From NCBI GenBank assembly GCA_913055735.1, contig CAJXKD010000001.1, positions 930,001-994,000 on the forward strand: 64,000 bases of DNA, given 5' to 3'. Position numbers and translations under genes: made by a program. Shown piece by piece: positions 10,644 through 19,231 of the stretch. Each line of letters begins with the position of its first letter. Position 1 is the stretch's first letter. Below the pieces are notes generated by a model. That model searched no databases. It was not told where the DNA came from and was given only the letters and a program-made list of their open reading frames with translations. This DNA comes from an uncultured Rhodospirillales bacterium (GTDB lineage Bacteria; Pseudomonadota; Alphaproteobacteria; Rhodospirillales; UBA2165).

Positions 10644-11375
10644 TCACTTCCGCGCCGTGCCGTCGGCCTCGACGACGGTGAAGCTAGAGCTGTCGCCCTT
10701 GGGTCGGTCATCTGATGGCATCTCCCCATGGACCATGAAATGGATCTGTTCGGCGATACTGGTCGTATGATCGCCGATACGTTCGATGTTCTTGGCAATG
10801 AACAGAAGGTGTGTGCAGGGCCCGATCTTGCGCGGGTCCTCCATCATGTAGGTCAGCAGTTCGCGGAACAGGCTGGAATGGATCTGGTCCACTTCCTGAT
10901 CGCGCAACCGCACGTCATCGGCCTTTTCAGCATCGCGCGCGATATAGGCATCGAGCACATTCTTGATCATCCCTTCGACGACGTTGCCCATACGCGCGAT
11001 GGTATTGACCGAGCTGCCGATGGTCGGCGTCTTGGCAAGGGTCAGCGTGCGCTTGGCGATGTTCTTGGCGTAATCGCCGATGCGCTCGATGTTGCTCGAG
11101 ATCTTGAGGCCGGTGATCACGATACGAAGGTCGTCCGCCATCGGCTGACGCAAGGCGACCAGCTTGACCGTGAAGTCGTCGACCTGGGATTCCAATTCAT
11201 CGATTTTCTTGTCGTCCGCAACGATGCGCTGCGCGACATCGGTATCGAAGCGGATCAAGGCGCCGATGGCCGCTGCCAGCTGCGCCTCGGCCAATCCGCC
11301 CATCTCGGCAATCATGTTGTCGAGACGGCTAAGGTCCGCGTCGTAACCTTTGACGATATGTTCTGTGCCCACCAT
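10644..11375 (-). CDS. phoU: Phosphate signalling protein PhoU
   Basis: Cytoplasmic helical protein linking the Pst transporter to PhoR; it holds the Pho response off when phosphate is plentiful. The 243-residue product has the two PhoU three-helix repeats, each with the metal-binding signature of the type ISSNIERIGDYAKNI and FIAKNIERIGDHTTSIAEQ. It starts at an ATG 11 bp after pstB and is followed 13 bp later by phoB, in the common order pstSCAB-phoU. The short C-terminal tail (SDDRPKGDSSSF) is polar and probably flexible. Confidence 0.97.
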   Translation of the reverse strand: MVGTEHIVKGYDADLSRLDNMIAEMGGLAEAQLAAAIGALIRFDTDVAQRIVADDKKIDELESQVDDFTVKLVALRQPMADDLRIVITGLKISSNIERIGDYAKNIAKRTLTLAKTPTIGSSVNTIARMGNVVEGMIKNVLDAYIARDAEKADDVRLRDQEVDQIHSSLFRELLTYMMEDPRKIGPCTHLLFIAKNIERIGDHTTSIAEQIHFMVHGEMPSDDRPKGDSSSFTVVEADGTARK

Positions 11376-11386
11376 ATGCCTGCCCT

Positions 11387-12202
11387 CTAGCCAATACGTC
11401 CGGTGATGTAGGACTGCGTCCGGTCATCCACGGGATTGGTGAAAATCTGCTCCGTGTCGCCCTGCTCCACCAGATTGCCAAGATGAAAGAACGCCGTGCG
11501 TTGCGACACACGCGCCGCCTGCTGCATGGAGTGGGTGACGATCACGATCGTGTAGTTTTGCCGTAACTCATCGATCAATTCCTCGATCTTGGCGGTTGCA
11601 ATGGGATCGAGCGCCGAGCACGGCTCGTCCATCAGGATCACTTCCGGCGCCACGGCGATGGCGCGGGCGATACATAACCGCTGCTGCTGACCGCCCGAGA
11701 GGCCGGTTCCCGGTTCATCGAGACGATCCTTCACCTCATCCCAGAGACCCGCCAACTTGAGGCTGCTTTCGACGATCTCATCCATCTCGGTTTTATTCGT
11801 GGCCATGCCGTGAATGCGCGGGCCATACCCGATATTGTCATAGATGGATTTTGGGAAGGGATTAGGCTTTTGGAAGACCATGCCGACCCGGGCACGCAAT
11901 TCCACCGGATCGACGTCTTTGGAGTAGATGTTTTGGCCATCGAGAACGATTGAACCTACGACCCGGCAACCATCGACCGTGTCGTTCATCCTGTTGAGAC
12001 ACCTGAGGAACGTCGACTTGCCGCAACCCGATGGGCCGATCAGCGACGTTACTTGGTGTTGGCGGAAATCGATATCGACGTCCCTGAGCGCATTGGCCTC
12101 GCCGTAGAAGACGCCGACCCCGCGCGCGGAGACTTTGATCTCGGTTTCCATGATTTCCGAATCGTTCACCGGCTGATCCAAGCTCATCGCTGCGTTTTCC
12201 AT
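11387..12202 (-). CDS. pstB: Phosphate ABC transporter ATP-binding protein PstB
   Basis: ATPase subunit of the high-affinity phosphate importer PstSCAB. In the 271-residue sequence, Walker A is GPSGCGKST, the Q-loop region is [18 protein letters not shown], the ABC signature is LSGGQQQR and Walker B is [13 protein letters not shown], all canonical. About 25 extra residues precede the usual PstB start ([12 protein letters not shown]); the ATG at 12202 has AGGA four bases upstream, so the extension is probably real, although an internal ATG (METEIKV) is possible. It sits 4 bp behind pstA and 11 bp before phoU. Confidence 0.97.
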   Translation of the reverse strand: MENAAMSLDQPVNDSEIMETEIKVSARGVGVFYGEANALRDVDIDFRQHQVTSLIGPSGCGKSTFLRCLNRMNDTVDGCRVVGSIVLDGQNIYSKDVDPVELRARVGMVFQKPNPFPKSIYDNIGYGPRIHGMATNKTEMDEIVESSLKLAGLWDEVKDRLDEPGTGLSGGQQQRLCIARAIAVAPEVILMDEPCSALDPIATAKIEELIDELRQNYTIVIVTHSMQQAARVSQRTAFFHLGNLVEQGDTEQIFTNPVDDRTQSYITGRIG

Positions 12203-12206
12203 TTTC

Positions 12207-13508
12207 CTACCACCGTCTCTCGAATTTCTTTCTTAGAAGAATTGCCGCCAAATTCATAGCAATCAGGAACGCGAGGAGGACCAGGATCGCGGCGGACGTG
12301 CGTTCGACAAAGGCCCGTTCGGGGGCATCGGCCCACAGATAGATTTGTACCGGCAGGACCGTCGCCGCATCGGTAATCGAGCCCGGAATATCGACGATGA
12401 ACGCGACCATCCCGATCATCAGGAGCGGCGCGGTTTCGCCCAATGCCTGGGCCATCCCGATGATGGTGCCGGTCAACATGCCCGGCATGGCAAGTGGCAG
12501 AACATGGTGGGTGACGGTTTGCATGTGGCTGGCGCCAACCCCGAGGGCGGCCTCGCGGATAGACGGCGGCACGGCTTTCAACGCCGACCGGCCGGCAATG
12601 ATGATTGTCGGCAAGGTCATGAGCGCGAGCACGAGGCCGCCGACGAGCGGCGCGGAGCGGGGCAGACCGAAGAAATTAAGGAATACCGCCAAGCCGAGCA
12701 AACCGAACACGATGGACGGCACGGCGGCCAGGTTGTTGATATTAACCTCGATCAGATCGGTCCATTTATTCTTGGGCGCGAACTCTTCGAGATAAACCGC
12801 GGCGGACACACCCACCGGAAACACGATCACCAGGGTCACCAGCAGGGTCAGGGCGGAGCCGACCAGCGCACCGAGAATACCGGCCTGCTCCGGCTCACGG
12901 CTGTCAGCCGTGGTGAAGAAGGTCGTGTTGAAGAGGCGCGACACCCGCCCTTCGGCGTCCAGCTTGTCATACCAGCCGAGCGCCTGATCGTTCACCCGCC
13001 GGTCTGCCTGCGGCAGATCGCGATTGATATAGCCTTTGGACAGCATGTCGATATCGGCGGCCGATTTGACCCACACCCGCTTGGTCGTGCCGATCAGCGC
13101 TGGATCAGCCAAGACCATGCGCATGACTTCGAATTCGAGATCGGTGCTGAACAATTTATAGAGGTTGCGCGTATCGCGCCGCCCCGTCACCTCGGGAAAC
13201 GTGTCGCGCACGGCCTCGCGGGAGATGCCCCGATAATCGGCCCGGGCCAAGGTTTGCGGATTGCGCGTCCCCTCGGGATCGATGACCGATTGATCGAACG
13301 TCACATCGAGCGCGATATGGGTCTGCAGGAAGGCGGAATAGCCCTTGGCGACGATCGTACTCAACAGGATCGCCAGCATGAGCATGGCGGCACCGATGGC
13401 GATCAGCCCATAAAGCCGGAACCGCTTCTCCGCCGCATAGCGGCGGTTGATGCGTGCCCGCGACAGGTCGGGCCTTTTCGAGGCCAATAGGGCGGCGGCG
13501 TCAGTCAT
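12207..13508 (-). CDS. pstA: Phosphate ABC transporter permease PstA with long N-terminal extension
   Basis: One of the two permeases of the phosphate importer. The C-terminal 200 residues are the MetI-like permease domain, with an EAA-type loop ([26 protein letters not shown]) and several membrane helices. Before it lie a transmembrane helix (about residues 33-55) and a long periplasmic segment rich in charged residues. This is the arrangement known from alphaproteobacterial PstA, where the N-terminal part is annotated DUF3333. The length of 433 residues is well above the roughly 300 of the E. coli protein. The start overlaps the pstC stop by 8 bp, which argues for translational coupling. 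Confidence 0.95.
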   Translation of the reverse strand: MTDAAALLASKRPDLSRARINRRYAAEKRFRLYGLIAIGAAMLMLAILLSTIVAKGYSAFLQTHIALDVTFDQSVIDPEGTRNPQTLARADYRGISREAVRDTFPEVTGRRDTRNLYKLFSTDLEFEVMRMVLADPALIGTTKRVWVKSAADIDMLSKGYINRDLPQADRRVNDQALGWYDKLDAEGRVSRLFNTTFFTTADSREPEQAGILGALVGSALTLLVTLVIVFPVGVSAAVYLEEFAPKNKWTDLIEVNINNLAAVPSIVFGLLGLAVFLNFFGLPRSAPLVGGLVLALMTLPTIIIAGRSALKAVPPSIREAALGVGASHMQTVTHHVLPLAMPGMLTGTIIGMAQALGETAPLLMIGMVAFIVDIPGSITDAATVLPVQIYLWADAPERAFVERTSAAILVLLAFLIAMNLAAILLRKKFERRW

Positions 13509-14883
13509 ATTTCTCTCGATACTTACGCACCACCGTGAGGGCGATGACGTTGAGGATTAGGGTGACGATGAACAGGATCAAGCCGAGCGCAAAGGCAGCC
13601 AGGGTCTTGGCACTGTCGAATTCCTGATCGCCGACGAGCAAGGTCACGATCTGTACCGTAACGGTGGTCACCGCCTCGAAGGGATTGGCGGTAAAATTCG
13701 CCGACAGACCCGCCGCCATAACGACGATCATGGTTTCGCCGATGGCGCGGCTCACCGCCAGCAGGATGGACCCGACGATGCCCGGCAACGCGGCCGGGAT
13801 AATAATCTGCCGGATGGTTTCCGACTTGGTCGCGCCCATGGCGAAGGCACCATCGCGCAAACTTTGCGGCACGGCGTTGATCACATCGTCCGACAGGGAC
13901 GACACGAAGGGAATAATCATAATTCCCATAACCAGCCCGGCGGCCAGCGCGCTTTCGGACGCCACATTCAGACCGACACTTTCGCCGAGATCGCGAATGA
14001 ACGGGCCGACGGTCAAGGCGGCGAAAAAGCCGTACACCACTGTCGGAACACCGGCGAGAATCTCGAGGAGCGGCTTGACCACGGAGCGGAAGTGCGGCGT
14101 CGCGTACTCCGCCATATAAATCGCGGACAGAAGGCCGATCGGCACGGCGACAATCATGGCGATGATCGTGATCAGCAGGGTACCCGCAAAGACCGGCACG
14201 GCGCCGAAGGCGCCCGTGGAACCGACCTGATCGGCGCGCAGCGCCGTTTGCGGGCTCCAATGCAGGCCGAACAAAAACTCGATGGGCGATACCTTGGTGA
14301 AAAAGCGGCTCGCTTCGAAGAGAAGCGACAGAACGATGCCGATGGTGGTCAAGATGGCGATGATGGAACAGGCGATAAGCAGCCCCATCACCATGCGCTC
14401 CACCCAGCGCCGCGCCCGGAACCGGGGGGCGATAAACCGCCGCGAATAAAGAAGCCCCATCGCACCGATCCCCATGGTAACGACGATCAGGCCTGCGGTG
14501 CTGAGGAACTGCAATTCACCGTAGCGGTCAGCAAGCGCCAGCTTGGTCTCGTCGATATTCGTCGATCTGATGGCACCGCTCGCGATGTTACGAATCTCGC
14601 TGAGGATAAGATTGATTTCGGCCGTCGACAGGTCCTGCTGCTCTAAGGACAGCGACGATACCATCATGCTGTTGATGATGGCATTCTCGGACGACAGCCA
14701 GAAAAAAACGATGATGGCAGCGGGGAGGATACACCAGAGGGCGACATAGGCCCCGTGGTAGCTGGGCAGGGAATGAAGAAGGTGGCCGTTGCCGCCGACG
14801 GAGGCCAGCGCTCTCTTCCGGCCGACATGATAGGCCAAGGTCGTCATGGCCAAGAGAGCGATAATAAGAAGGAGCGTATTCAC
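13501..14883 (-). CDS. pstC: Phosphate ABC transporter permease PstC with N-terminal extension
   Basis: Second permease of the phosphate importer. At 460 residues it is longer than the 320-residue E. coli PstC, because a first membrane helix and an extra periplasmic region (about residues 1-170) precede the MetI-like domain. That domain carries IYMAEYATPHFRSVVKPLLEILAGVPTVVYGFFA and the EAA-type loop LRDGAFAMGATKSETIRQIIIPAALPG. It begins 100 bp after the pstS stop; the gap holds two strong hairpins that could lower or protect message downstream of pstS. The extension pairs with the one in PstA, suggesting the two permeases share an enlarged periplasmic face. Confidence 0.95.
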   Translation of the reverse strand: MNTLLLIIALLAMTTLAYHVGRKRALASVGGNGHLLHSLPSYHGAYVALWCILPAAIIVFFWLSSENAIINSMMVSSLSLEQQDLSTAEINLILSEIRNIASGAIRSTNIDETKLALADRYGELQFLSTAGLIVVTMGIGAMGLLYSRRFIAPRFRARRWVERMVMGLLIACSIIAILTTIGIVLSLLFEASRFFTKVSPIEFLFGLHWSPQTALRADQVGSTGAFGAVPVFAGTLLITIIAMIVAVPIGLLSAIYMAEYATPHFRSVVKPLLEILAGVPTVVYGFFAALTVGPFIRDLGESVGLNVASESALAAGLVMGIMIIPFVSSLSDDVINAVPQSLRDGAFAMGATKSETIRQIIIPAALPGIVGSILLAVSRAIGETMIVVMAAGLSANFTANPFEAVTTVTVQIVTLLVGDQEFDSAKTLAAFALGLILFIVTLILNVIALTVVRKYREKYD

Positions 14884-14904
14884 GGTGTCGGCGGGCCTTT
14901 ATAC

Positions 14905-14967
14905 GCCCGGAGAGGCCGGGCTTGTTTTGTGCGGTGTGGCGGCCGGACTTATTGAGCCCGGCCGCCA
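14905..14967 (-). promoter_or_regulatory. Two intercistronic hairpins between pstS and pstC
   Basis: Read on the minus strand after the pstS stop, the first inverted repeat pairs TGGCGGCCGG with CCGGCCGCCA (14937-14967, perfect 10-bp stem). The second pairs GCCCGG with CCGGGC (14905-14921). Neither is followed by a long T tract, so they look more like processing or 3'-end stabilising elements that keep pstS mRNA more abundant than the permease part than like full terminators. This role is inference. Confidence 0.6.
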
Positions 14968-14983
14968 CTACCAGCAAGCATAC

Positions 14984-15997
14984 TTACATGCTCAGCGGCG
15001 CGAGATTTCTGGAGCTCGCGGCAATCTTCGCACGATCGGCATCGGGAAGCGGGATCAGGCCTTTTTCGACCAGATACCCGTCCGGGCCCCACGCCTTCTC
15101 AGCGGTGAACTCGGTAACATATTCCTTGATGCCGGGGATCACACCGACGTGCTGCTGCTTCACGTAGAAGTAAAGCGAGCGGGACACACCGTACTTACCG
15201 GACGCGATCAACTCGAATTCCGGCTCGACACCATTGACCTTGGCACCTTGGATTTTGTCGGCGTTCTGGTCGAGGAAGCTGAAGCCGAAAATACCGACAG
15301 CGGCCGGATTGGCTTCGAGCTTTTGAACGATCAGGTTGTCGTTCTCACCAGCTTCGATGAAGGCGCCGTCTTCGCGGATCTCGTGGCAGGCCTTCTTGGC
15401 CAGACCGAGTTCCTTGGCACCCTTAACTTCCTTGCAGCCCGCTTCCATGGCGAGCTCGACGAAGGCATCGCGGGTACCGCTGGTCGGCGGCGGGCCGAGA
15501 ACTTCGATCTTGGTCTTCGGCAGCGACGCATCGATATCGCTCCAGTTCTTATAGGGATTGTCGACGAGCTTGCCGTTCATCGGGACTTTCTTGGCCAGCG
15601 CCAGGAAGATCTGGCCCTTGGTCAGGCTCAGCTGCGGCGCTGCTTTGGAGTTGGCCAGCACGATTCCGTCGAAACCGACCTTGACCTCGGTGATACCGAT
15701 GCCGTTCTTCGTGCAGGTTTCGAACTCGGACTTCTTGATCCGGCGCGACGCGTTGGTGATGTCGGGATGGTTCTCGCCGATGCCGGCGCAGAACAGCTTC
15801 ATGCCGCCGCCGGAACCGGTGCTTTCCACGACAGGTGTCTTGAAACTGGTGGTCTTACCGAAGGTTTCGGCAACCGCCGTCGAGAACGGAAATACCGTCG
15901 ACGAACCGACGATACGGATTTGGTCACGCGCCTCAGCAGCGCCGGCAAAAGCAACCGTTGCAGCGGCAGCGGCCAAGATGAAGGTCTTCCTGATCAT
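14984..15997 (-). CDS. pstS: Phosphate-binding periplasmic protein PstS
   Basis: Periplasmic phosphate receptor that delivers phosphate to PstCAB. Residues 1-23 are a signal peptide (ILAAAAATVAFAGAAEA). The mature protein starts with the ligand-loop pattern RIVGSSTVFPFS, followed by ESTGSGGGMKLFCAG and a TSGTRDAFVE loop, all phosphate-contacting regions in this family. The length of 337 residues is typical for the alphaproteobacterial form. A three-repeat Pho box lies about 95-125 bp upstream of the ATG, so transcription should rise on phosphate starvation. Confidence 0.96.
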   Translation of the reverse strand: MIRKTFILAAAAATVAFAGAAEARDQIRIVGSSTVFPFSTAVAETFGKTTSFKTPVVESTGSGGGMKLFCAGIGENHPDITNASRRIKKSEFETCTKNGIGITEVKVGFDGIVLANSKAAPQLSLTKGQIFLALAKKVPMNGKLVDNPYKNWSDIDASLPKTKIEVLGPPPTSGTRDAFVELAMEAGCKEVKGAKELGLAKKACHEIREDGAFIEAGENDNLIVQKLEANPAAVGIFGFSFLDQNADKIQGAKVNGVEPEFELIASGKYGVSRSLYFYVKQQHVGVIPGIKEYVTEFTAEKAWGPDGYLVEKGLIPLPDADRAKIAASSRNLAPLSM

Positions 15998-16092
15998 TAA
16001 AATCTCCTGTGAGTGATCATTCCAATGGCGATCAATCGGACGGGTACGATGCCCCTGGAGCCCGGATCGTAGGAAGCGACGGATTCCTTTTT

Positions 16093-16121
16093 ATGACAGA
16101 ATCATTACAGTTATGTGACAG
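16093..16121 (-). promoter_or_regulatory. Pho box (three PhoB half-sites) upstream of pstS
   Basis: On the minus strand three heptamers CTGTCAC, CTGTAAT and CTGTCAT follow each other with an exact 11-bp period (lowest bases 16115, 16104, 16093), separated by AT-rich tetramers ATAA and GATT. This is the known PhoB direct-repeat architecture, here with one and a half boxes, placed to serve the pstS promoter and reading away from phoR. Confidence 0.92.
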
Positions 16122-16156
16122 TCGAAAAGGCTGGAAACCAGCCATTTTTTCGGCGC

Positions 16157-17287
16157 TTAGCCGCGCTCTCCAGGCGCCGAAGGCCGGAAAACCGGCAGAT
16201 AGACCGTGAAGGTGGTGCCTTCGCCTATCTTGCTACTGATCGCCAAATGGCCACGGTGGCGGCTGATGATATGCTTGACGATGGCAAGCCCGAGGCCCGT
16301 CCCCCCCATCTGGCGGGAGCGCCCCTTATCGACCCGGTAGAAACGTTCGGTCAGGCGCGGCAGATGTTCCGCGGCAATCCCCTCGCCCTGATCACTGACG
16401 GCGATCGACAGGCCGGGTTCACGCGACCCTGGCACCGGCGTATTTGGCGTCACGATAGCGCGAACCGCCGTGTCCGGCCGGCTGTATTTCACGGCATTGT
16501 CGAGCAGGTTGTGAAACACTTGGATCAGTTCATCGTGATCGCCCATGACAGCGGGTAAACCATCCGACTTATCCGAATCTATGGTGATCTCGATGCTCTT
16601 CCCTTTTTCTTGGGCGCGCAGGCCCAATAGCTCCGCCGTGCTTCGCAATACTTCTTCTATGTCGACCTGACCGCGGGGACGGACATGCTCCGAGGTCTCG
16701 ACATGGGACAAGGACAATAGGTCGTTGATGAGACGCGACATCCGTTGAGCTTCCTCGGCCATCATGGCAAGGAATCGCTCCTGCGCCTCGGCATCGTCCT
16801 TGGCCGGACCTTGCAGGGTTTCGATGAAACCGACCAGCGAGGAAATTGGCGAGCGCAGTTCGTGGCTAACGTTGGCGACAAAATCGGCCCGGATTTCCTC
16901 GGCCGCTTTGGCGCCGGTGACATCCTGAAAAACGAGCATCACACGGGCGGGGCTGATGTCGACGGCCACGGCACGGACACGAAAACTGCGTTGCACGGGC
17001 GCCGAAAGATCGATCTCGGCCGAGGTTTCCGATTTCCCGTTGATGATCGCGTCGGCGGCCTCGAGGACCGCGGGATGGCGAAAGGAGACCGCAAGGTCCC
17101 GGCCCGCAAAGGTCCCGCTGAGCACGTCAGCCGCCGCGGCATTGGCAAATAGTACCTCGCGGCGGCCGTTCAGCAGAATCACGGGATCCGGGAACTGATC
17201 CAACAACGCCGCTTCGCGAATCGTCCCGGCTTGGAGGGTTGCTTGGCCCGAATGCGCCGCTATGGATGGAGGTCTTTGGTCGGCCAC
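16157..17287 (-). CDS. phoR: Phosphate regulon sensor histidine kinase PhoR, apparently without membrane segments
   Basis: Sensor kinase that phosphorylates PhoB under phosphate limitation. The 376 residues comprise a PAS domain (about 25-130; LDQFPDPVILLNGRREVLFANAAA), the dimerisation/H-box helix FVANVSHELRSPISS, and a HATPase domain with N-box FHNLLDNAVKYS, G1 SDQGEGI and G2 GGTGLGLAIVKH. It is assigned to PhoR by this architecture and by its place directly upstream of pstS with phoB at the far end of the cluster. Unlike most PhoR proteins there is no N-terminal hydrophobic helix; a stop lies seven codons upstream of the GTG start, so no membrane anchor is hidden in that frame. Membrane association would have to come through PstB/PhoU. 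Confidence 0.88.
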   Translation of the reverse strand: MADQRPPSIAAHSGQATLQAGTIREAALLDQFPDPVILLNGRREVLFANAAAADVLSGTFAGRDLAVSFRHPAVLEAADAIINGKSETSAEIDLSAPVQRSFRVRAVAVDISPARVMLVFQDVTGAKAAEEIRADFVANVSHELRSPISSLVGFIETLQGPAKDDAEAQERFLAMMAEEAQRMSRLINDLLSLSHVETSEHVRPRGQVDIEEVLRSTAELLGLRAQEKGKSIEITIDSDKSDGLPAVMGDHDELIQVFHNLLDNAVKYSRPDTAVRAIVTPNTPVPGSREPGLSIAVSDQGEGIAAEHLPRLTERFYRVDKGRSRQMGGTGLGLAIVKHIISRHRGHLAISSKIGEGTTFTVYLPVFRPSAPGERG

Positions 17288-17400
17288 GCGCCGCCCCCGT
17301 AGTGGTTATCCCGTTAGTCCGCGTCAAAAAGATCCGTCATGCAATGCGGCGTCTATTTAGCCCGGCTTTCGTCCAAGTGCAAAATTTCGCGATACCCAAA

Positions 17401-17428
17401 GAAAAACGGCGGCTATTCAGCCGCCGTT
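17401..17428 (-). terminator. Rho-independent terminator after the peroxiredoxin gene
   Basis: A perfect 10-bp inverted repeat, AACGGCGGCT and AGCCGCCGTT, with a 4-base loop is followed on the minus strand by TTTTTC. It lies 20 bp past the stop of the peroxiredoxin gene and separates it from phoR. Confidence 0.85.
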
Positions 17429-17448
17429 CGGGTGCCGTTCACTTGTCT

Positions 17449-18111
17449 CTATGCACCGGGCTGCGGGACGATCCGCAGATAGGGCAAAGGCGCCTTCCAG
17501 CCATTAGGGTATTTGGCCTTGGCTTCTTCGTCTGAGACGGCGGGCAAAATCACGACGTCCTCGCCTTGCTGCCAGTTGACCGGCGTCGCCACCTGTTCCT
17601 TGGCCGTGAGCTGGCACGAATCGAGCAGCCGCAGGATTTCGTTGAAGTTACGGCCGGTGCTCATGGGATAGGTGAGCATCGCCTTGATCTTCTTATCGGG
17701 ACCGATGATGAACACCGACCGCGCGGTAGCGTTGTCGGCGGCGGTGCGCCCTTCGGACGATGCCCCGACATCTTCGGGCAGCATATCGTACGCCTTGACG
17801 ACCGACAGATCGGGATCGCCGATCAAGGGATAGTTCACGGCATGGCCTTGGGACTTCTCGATGTCCTGCGACCATTTTTCATGTTCCGTCACACCGTCGA
17901 CACTGATGCCGATAATCTTGGTGTTGCGCTTGGCGAACTCGTCTTTCAAGCCGGCCATATAGCCGAGTTCGGTGGTGCAGATGGGCGTGAAATCCTTGGG
18001 ATGCGAAAACAAGATGCACCAGGAATCTCCAATCCATTCGTGGAAATTGATCGTCCCTTGGGTGGTCGGAGCCGTAAAATCGGGCGCGGTTGCGCCAATG
18101 CGAAGCGACAT
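17449..18111 (-). CDS. 1-Cys peroxiredoxin (Prx6 type)
   Basis: Thiol peroxidase of the AhpC/TSA superfamily that reduces hydrogen and organic peroxides in the cytoplasm. The peroxidatic cysteine is in HPKDFTPICTTELG (Cys45), with the conserved Thr two positions before it in the usual P-x-x-x-[TS]-x-x-C setting. The C-terminal extension VATPVNWQQGEDVVILPAVSDEEA is diagnostic for the Prx6 group, which uses an external thiol. The length of 220 residues fits. It is monocistronic, with its own terminator at 17401-17428. Confidence 0.94.
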   Translation of the reverse strand: MSLRIGATAPDFTAPTTQGTINFHEWIGDSWCILFSHPKDFTPICTTELGYMAGLKDEFAKRNTKIIGISVDGVTEHEKWSQDIEKSQGHAVNYPLIGDPDLSVVKAYDMLPEDVGASSEGRTAADNATARSVFIIGPDKKIKAMLTYPMSTGRNFNEILRLLDSCQLTAKEQVATPVNWQQGEDVVILPAVSDEEAKAKYPNGWKAPLPYLRIVPQPGA

Positions 18112-18278
18112 TTTTTCCTCCTAATGTTTGGGCACGGTGAATGCCCTGCCGCGCCGCGTCATTGAATTGCATTATGTAGTAATGTTCCGCGCGGCGCTGA
18201 TGCGGCTATACATAAGCCGATTGCAAACCGCTCGCAACGACTCCCTATGCAAGAAGCGCGTTCAGATCGGCAACAGGC

Positions 18279-18400
18279 AAAAAAAATACGCCCGAGGGGG
18301 CCCGGGCGCTTCAAGGAAAATTCCGGGATCGTGCTGTTAGGAGGAGTAGCATCCCGGTACTCTGTTTTTCTGTTTTCTTCTGTTGTTTCACCACCATCCC
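18279..18400 (-). ncRNA. Candidate small RNA with an anti-Shine-Dalgarno loop and two stacked terminators
   Basis: Read on the minus strand, an A-rich stretch (about 18360-18390, AACAGAAGAAAACAG) leads into a hairpin pairing CCGGGAT with ATCCCGG (18323-18357). Its loop is ACTCCTCCTAAC, complementary to a Shine-Dalgarno sequence. AATTTTCC follows, and then a second GC-rich hairpin (CGCCCG/CGGGCG, 18289-18308) with eight T residues. A TTGACC hexamer at 18425-18430 could be a -35 box, but the -10 region is poor, so the 5' end is only a guess. Hairpin, T tract and CU-rich loop are visible; that it is a transcript is inference. Confidence 0.45.
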
Positions 18401-18484
18401 GCAATGGGAGAAAACGTTACGTCCGGTCAAGAGCTCAACATGGCCGGGAGCCCCAACATACGGGCGGCTTAGGCCACGTTCCCG

Positions 18485-18570
18485 CTATATATACCGGCTT
18501 TGGTCCTGAGAACGGGTCGCAGAGACGGAAGGCCCCCTATGCGATTCCTGCATAGAGGGCCGATTTTCCT
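18485..18570 (+). ncRNA. Possible short plus-strand RNA ending in a strong hairpin
   Basis: A TATATA hexamer (18485-18490) could act as a -10 element. Downstream, GGCCCCCTATGC (18531-18542) pairs with GCATAGAGGGCC (18550-18561), one mismatch in 12, followed by GATTTTCC. This would give an RNA of about 70 nt upstream of marR. The T tract is short, so a processing hairpin in the marR leader is an alternative. Confidence 0.3.
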
Positions 18571-18697
18571 CTCGTTTCCGGGGAATTTCAGCCCGTATCC
18601 GCGTTGCGTTCGGCCGCGAAAACGTTTAGATTTGAATAGTTCAAGCTTAAAATATTAACGGCATATATTAACGCAGTGGGGACGACCGGTAGACGTC

Positions 18698-19231
18698 ATG
18701 AGCCTGGAACGTGACACGCCCCCGAACCGCCCGGAACAGCGCGATTATGAGACGGGATTGGCCGATTCCGCGCATCTCGACCTGCGGGTGTGGCTGCGCC
18801 TGCTAACCTGTACCACCCTCATCGAGCGACAGATCAAGCGCGGGCTGCGCGGCGATTTTGAAACCACCCTGCCGCGGTTCGACGCCTTGGCCCAATTGGA
18901 CCGGGCGGGGGGGACCATGACCATGCGGGAACTCTCCAGCCATATGATGGTCACCAACGGCAATATCACCGCCATCGTCGACCGGTTGCTGGAAGACGGA
19001 TTCGTCGTACGCCGCGCCGACCCGAAAGACCGGCGTGTTCACAAGGTGCAGCTCACCGACGCCGGCCGCGAGTTCCTCGCGACCATGATCCCCGTTCACA
19101 ACGCATGGGTTTCGGAGGCGATGGCCCAGGTGGACGAACAAGACCTCGCCCACCTTTACAAGCTGCTCGGCCAACTCAAAAACTCCGCCTTGCAGCGCGA
19201 TGAGGAACGCGACCGGGAGTCCGGCCGATGA
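18698..19231 (+). CDS. MarR-family transcriptional regulator
   Basis: A 177-residue winged-helix regulator. The MarR core runs from about residue 30 to 150: FDALAQLDRAGGTMTMRELSSHMMVTNGNITAIVDRLLEDGFVVRRADPKDRRVHKVQLTDAG contains the recognition helix and the DxRxxxxxLT wing. It is the first gene of a three-gene operon with an old-yellow-enzyme-like protein (ATGA overlap) and an aryl-CoA ligase. It is therefore probably a repressor of that operon that responds to the aromatic acid or its CoA thioester. The ligand is not known. Confidence 0.93.
   Translation: MSLERDTPPNRPEQRDYETGLADSAHLDLRVWLRLLTCTTLIERQIKRGLRGDFETTLPRFDALAQLDRAGGTMTMRELSSHMMVTNGNITAIVDRLLEDGFVVRRADPKDRRVHKVQLTDAGREFLATMIPVHNAWVSEAMAQVDEQDLAHLYKLLGQLKNSALQRDEERDRESGR

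Larger units (their letters stand above)
18112..18697. other. 586-bp non-coding region with several hairpins
   Basis: No convincing protein frame exists here. The region contains three strong inverted repeats: two stacked on the minus strand (18279-18308 and 18323-18357) and one reading best on the plus strand (18531-18561). It also holds the promoters of the divergent peroxiredoxin and marR genes. The hairpins are described separately as candidate small-RNA ends. Confidence 0.6.
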
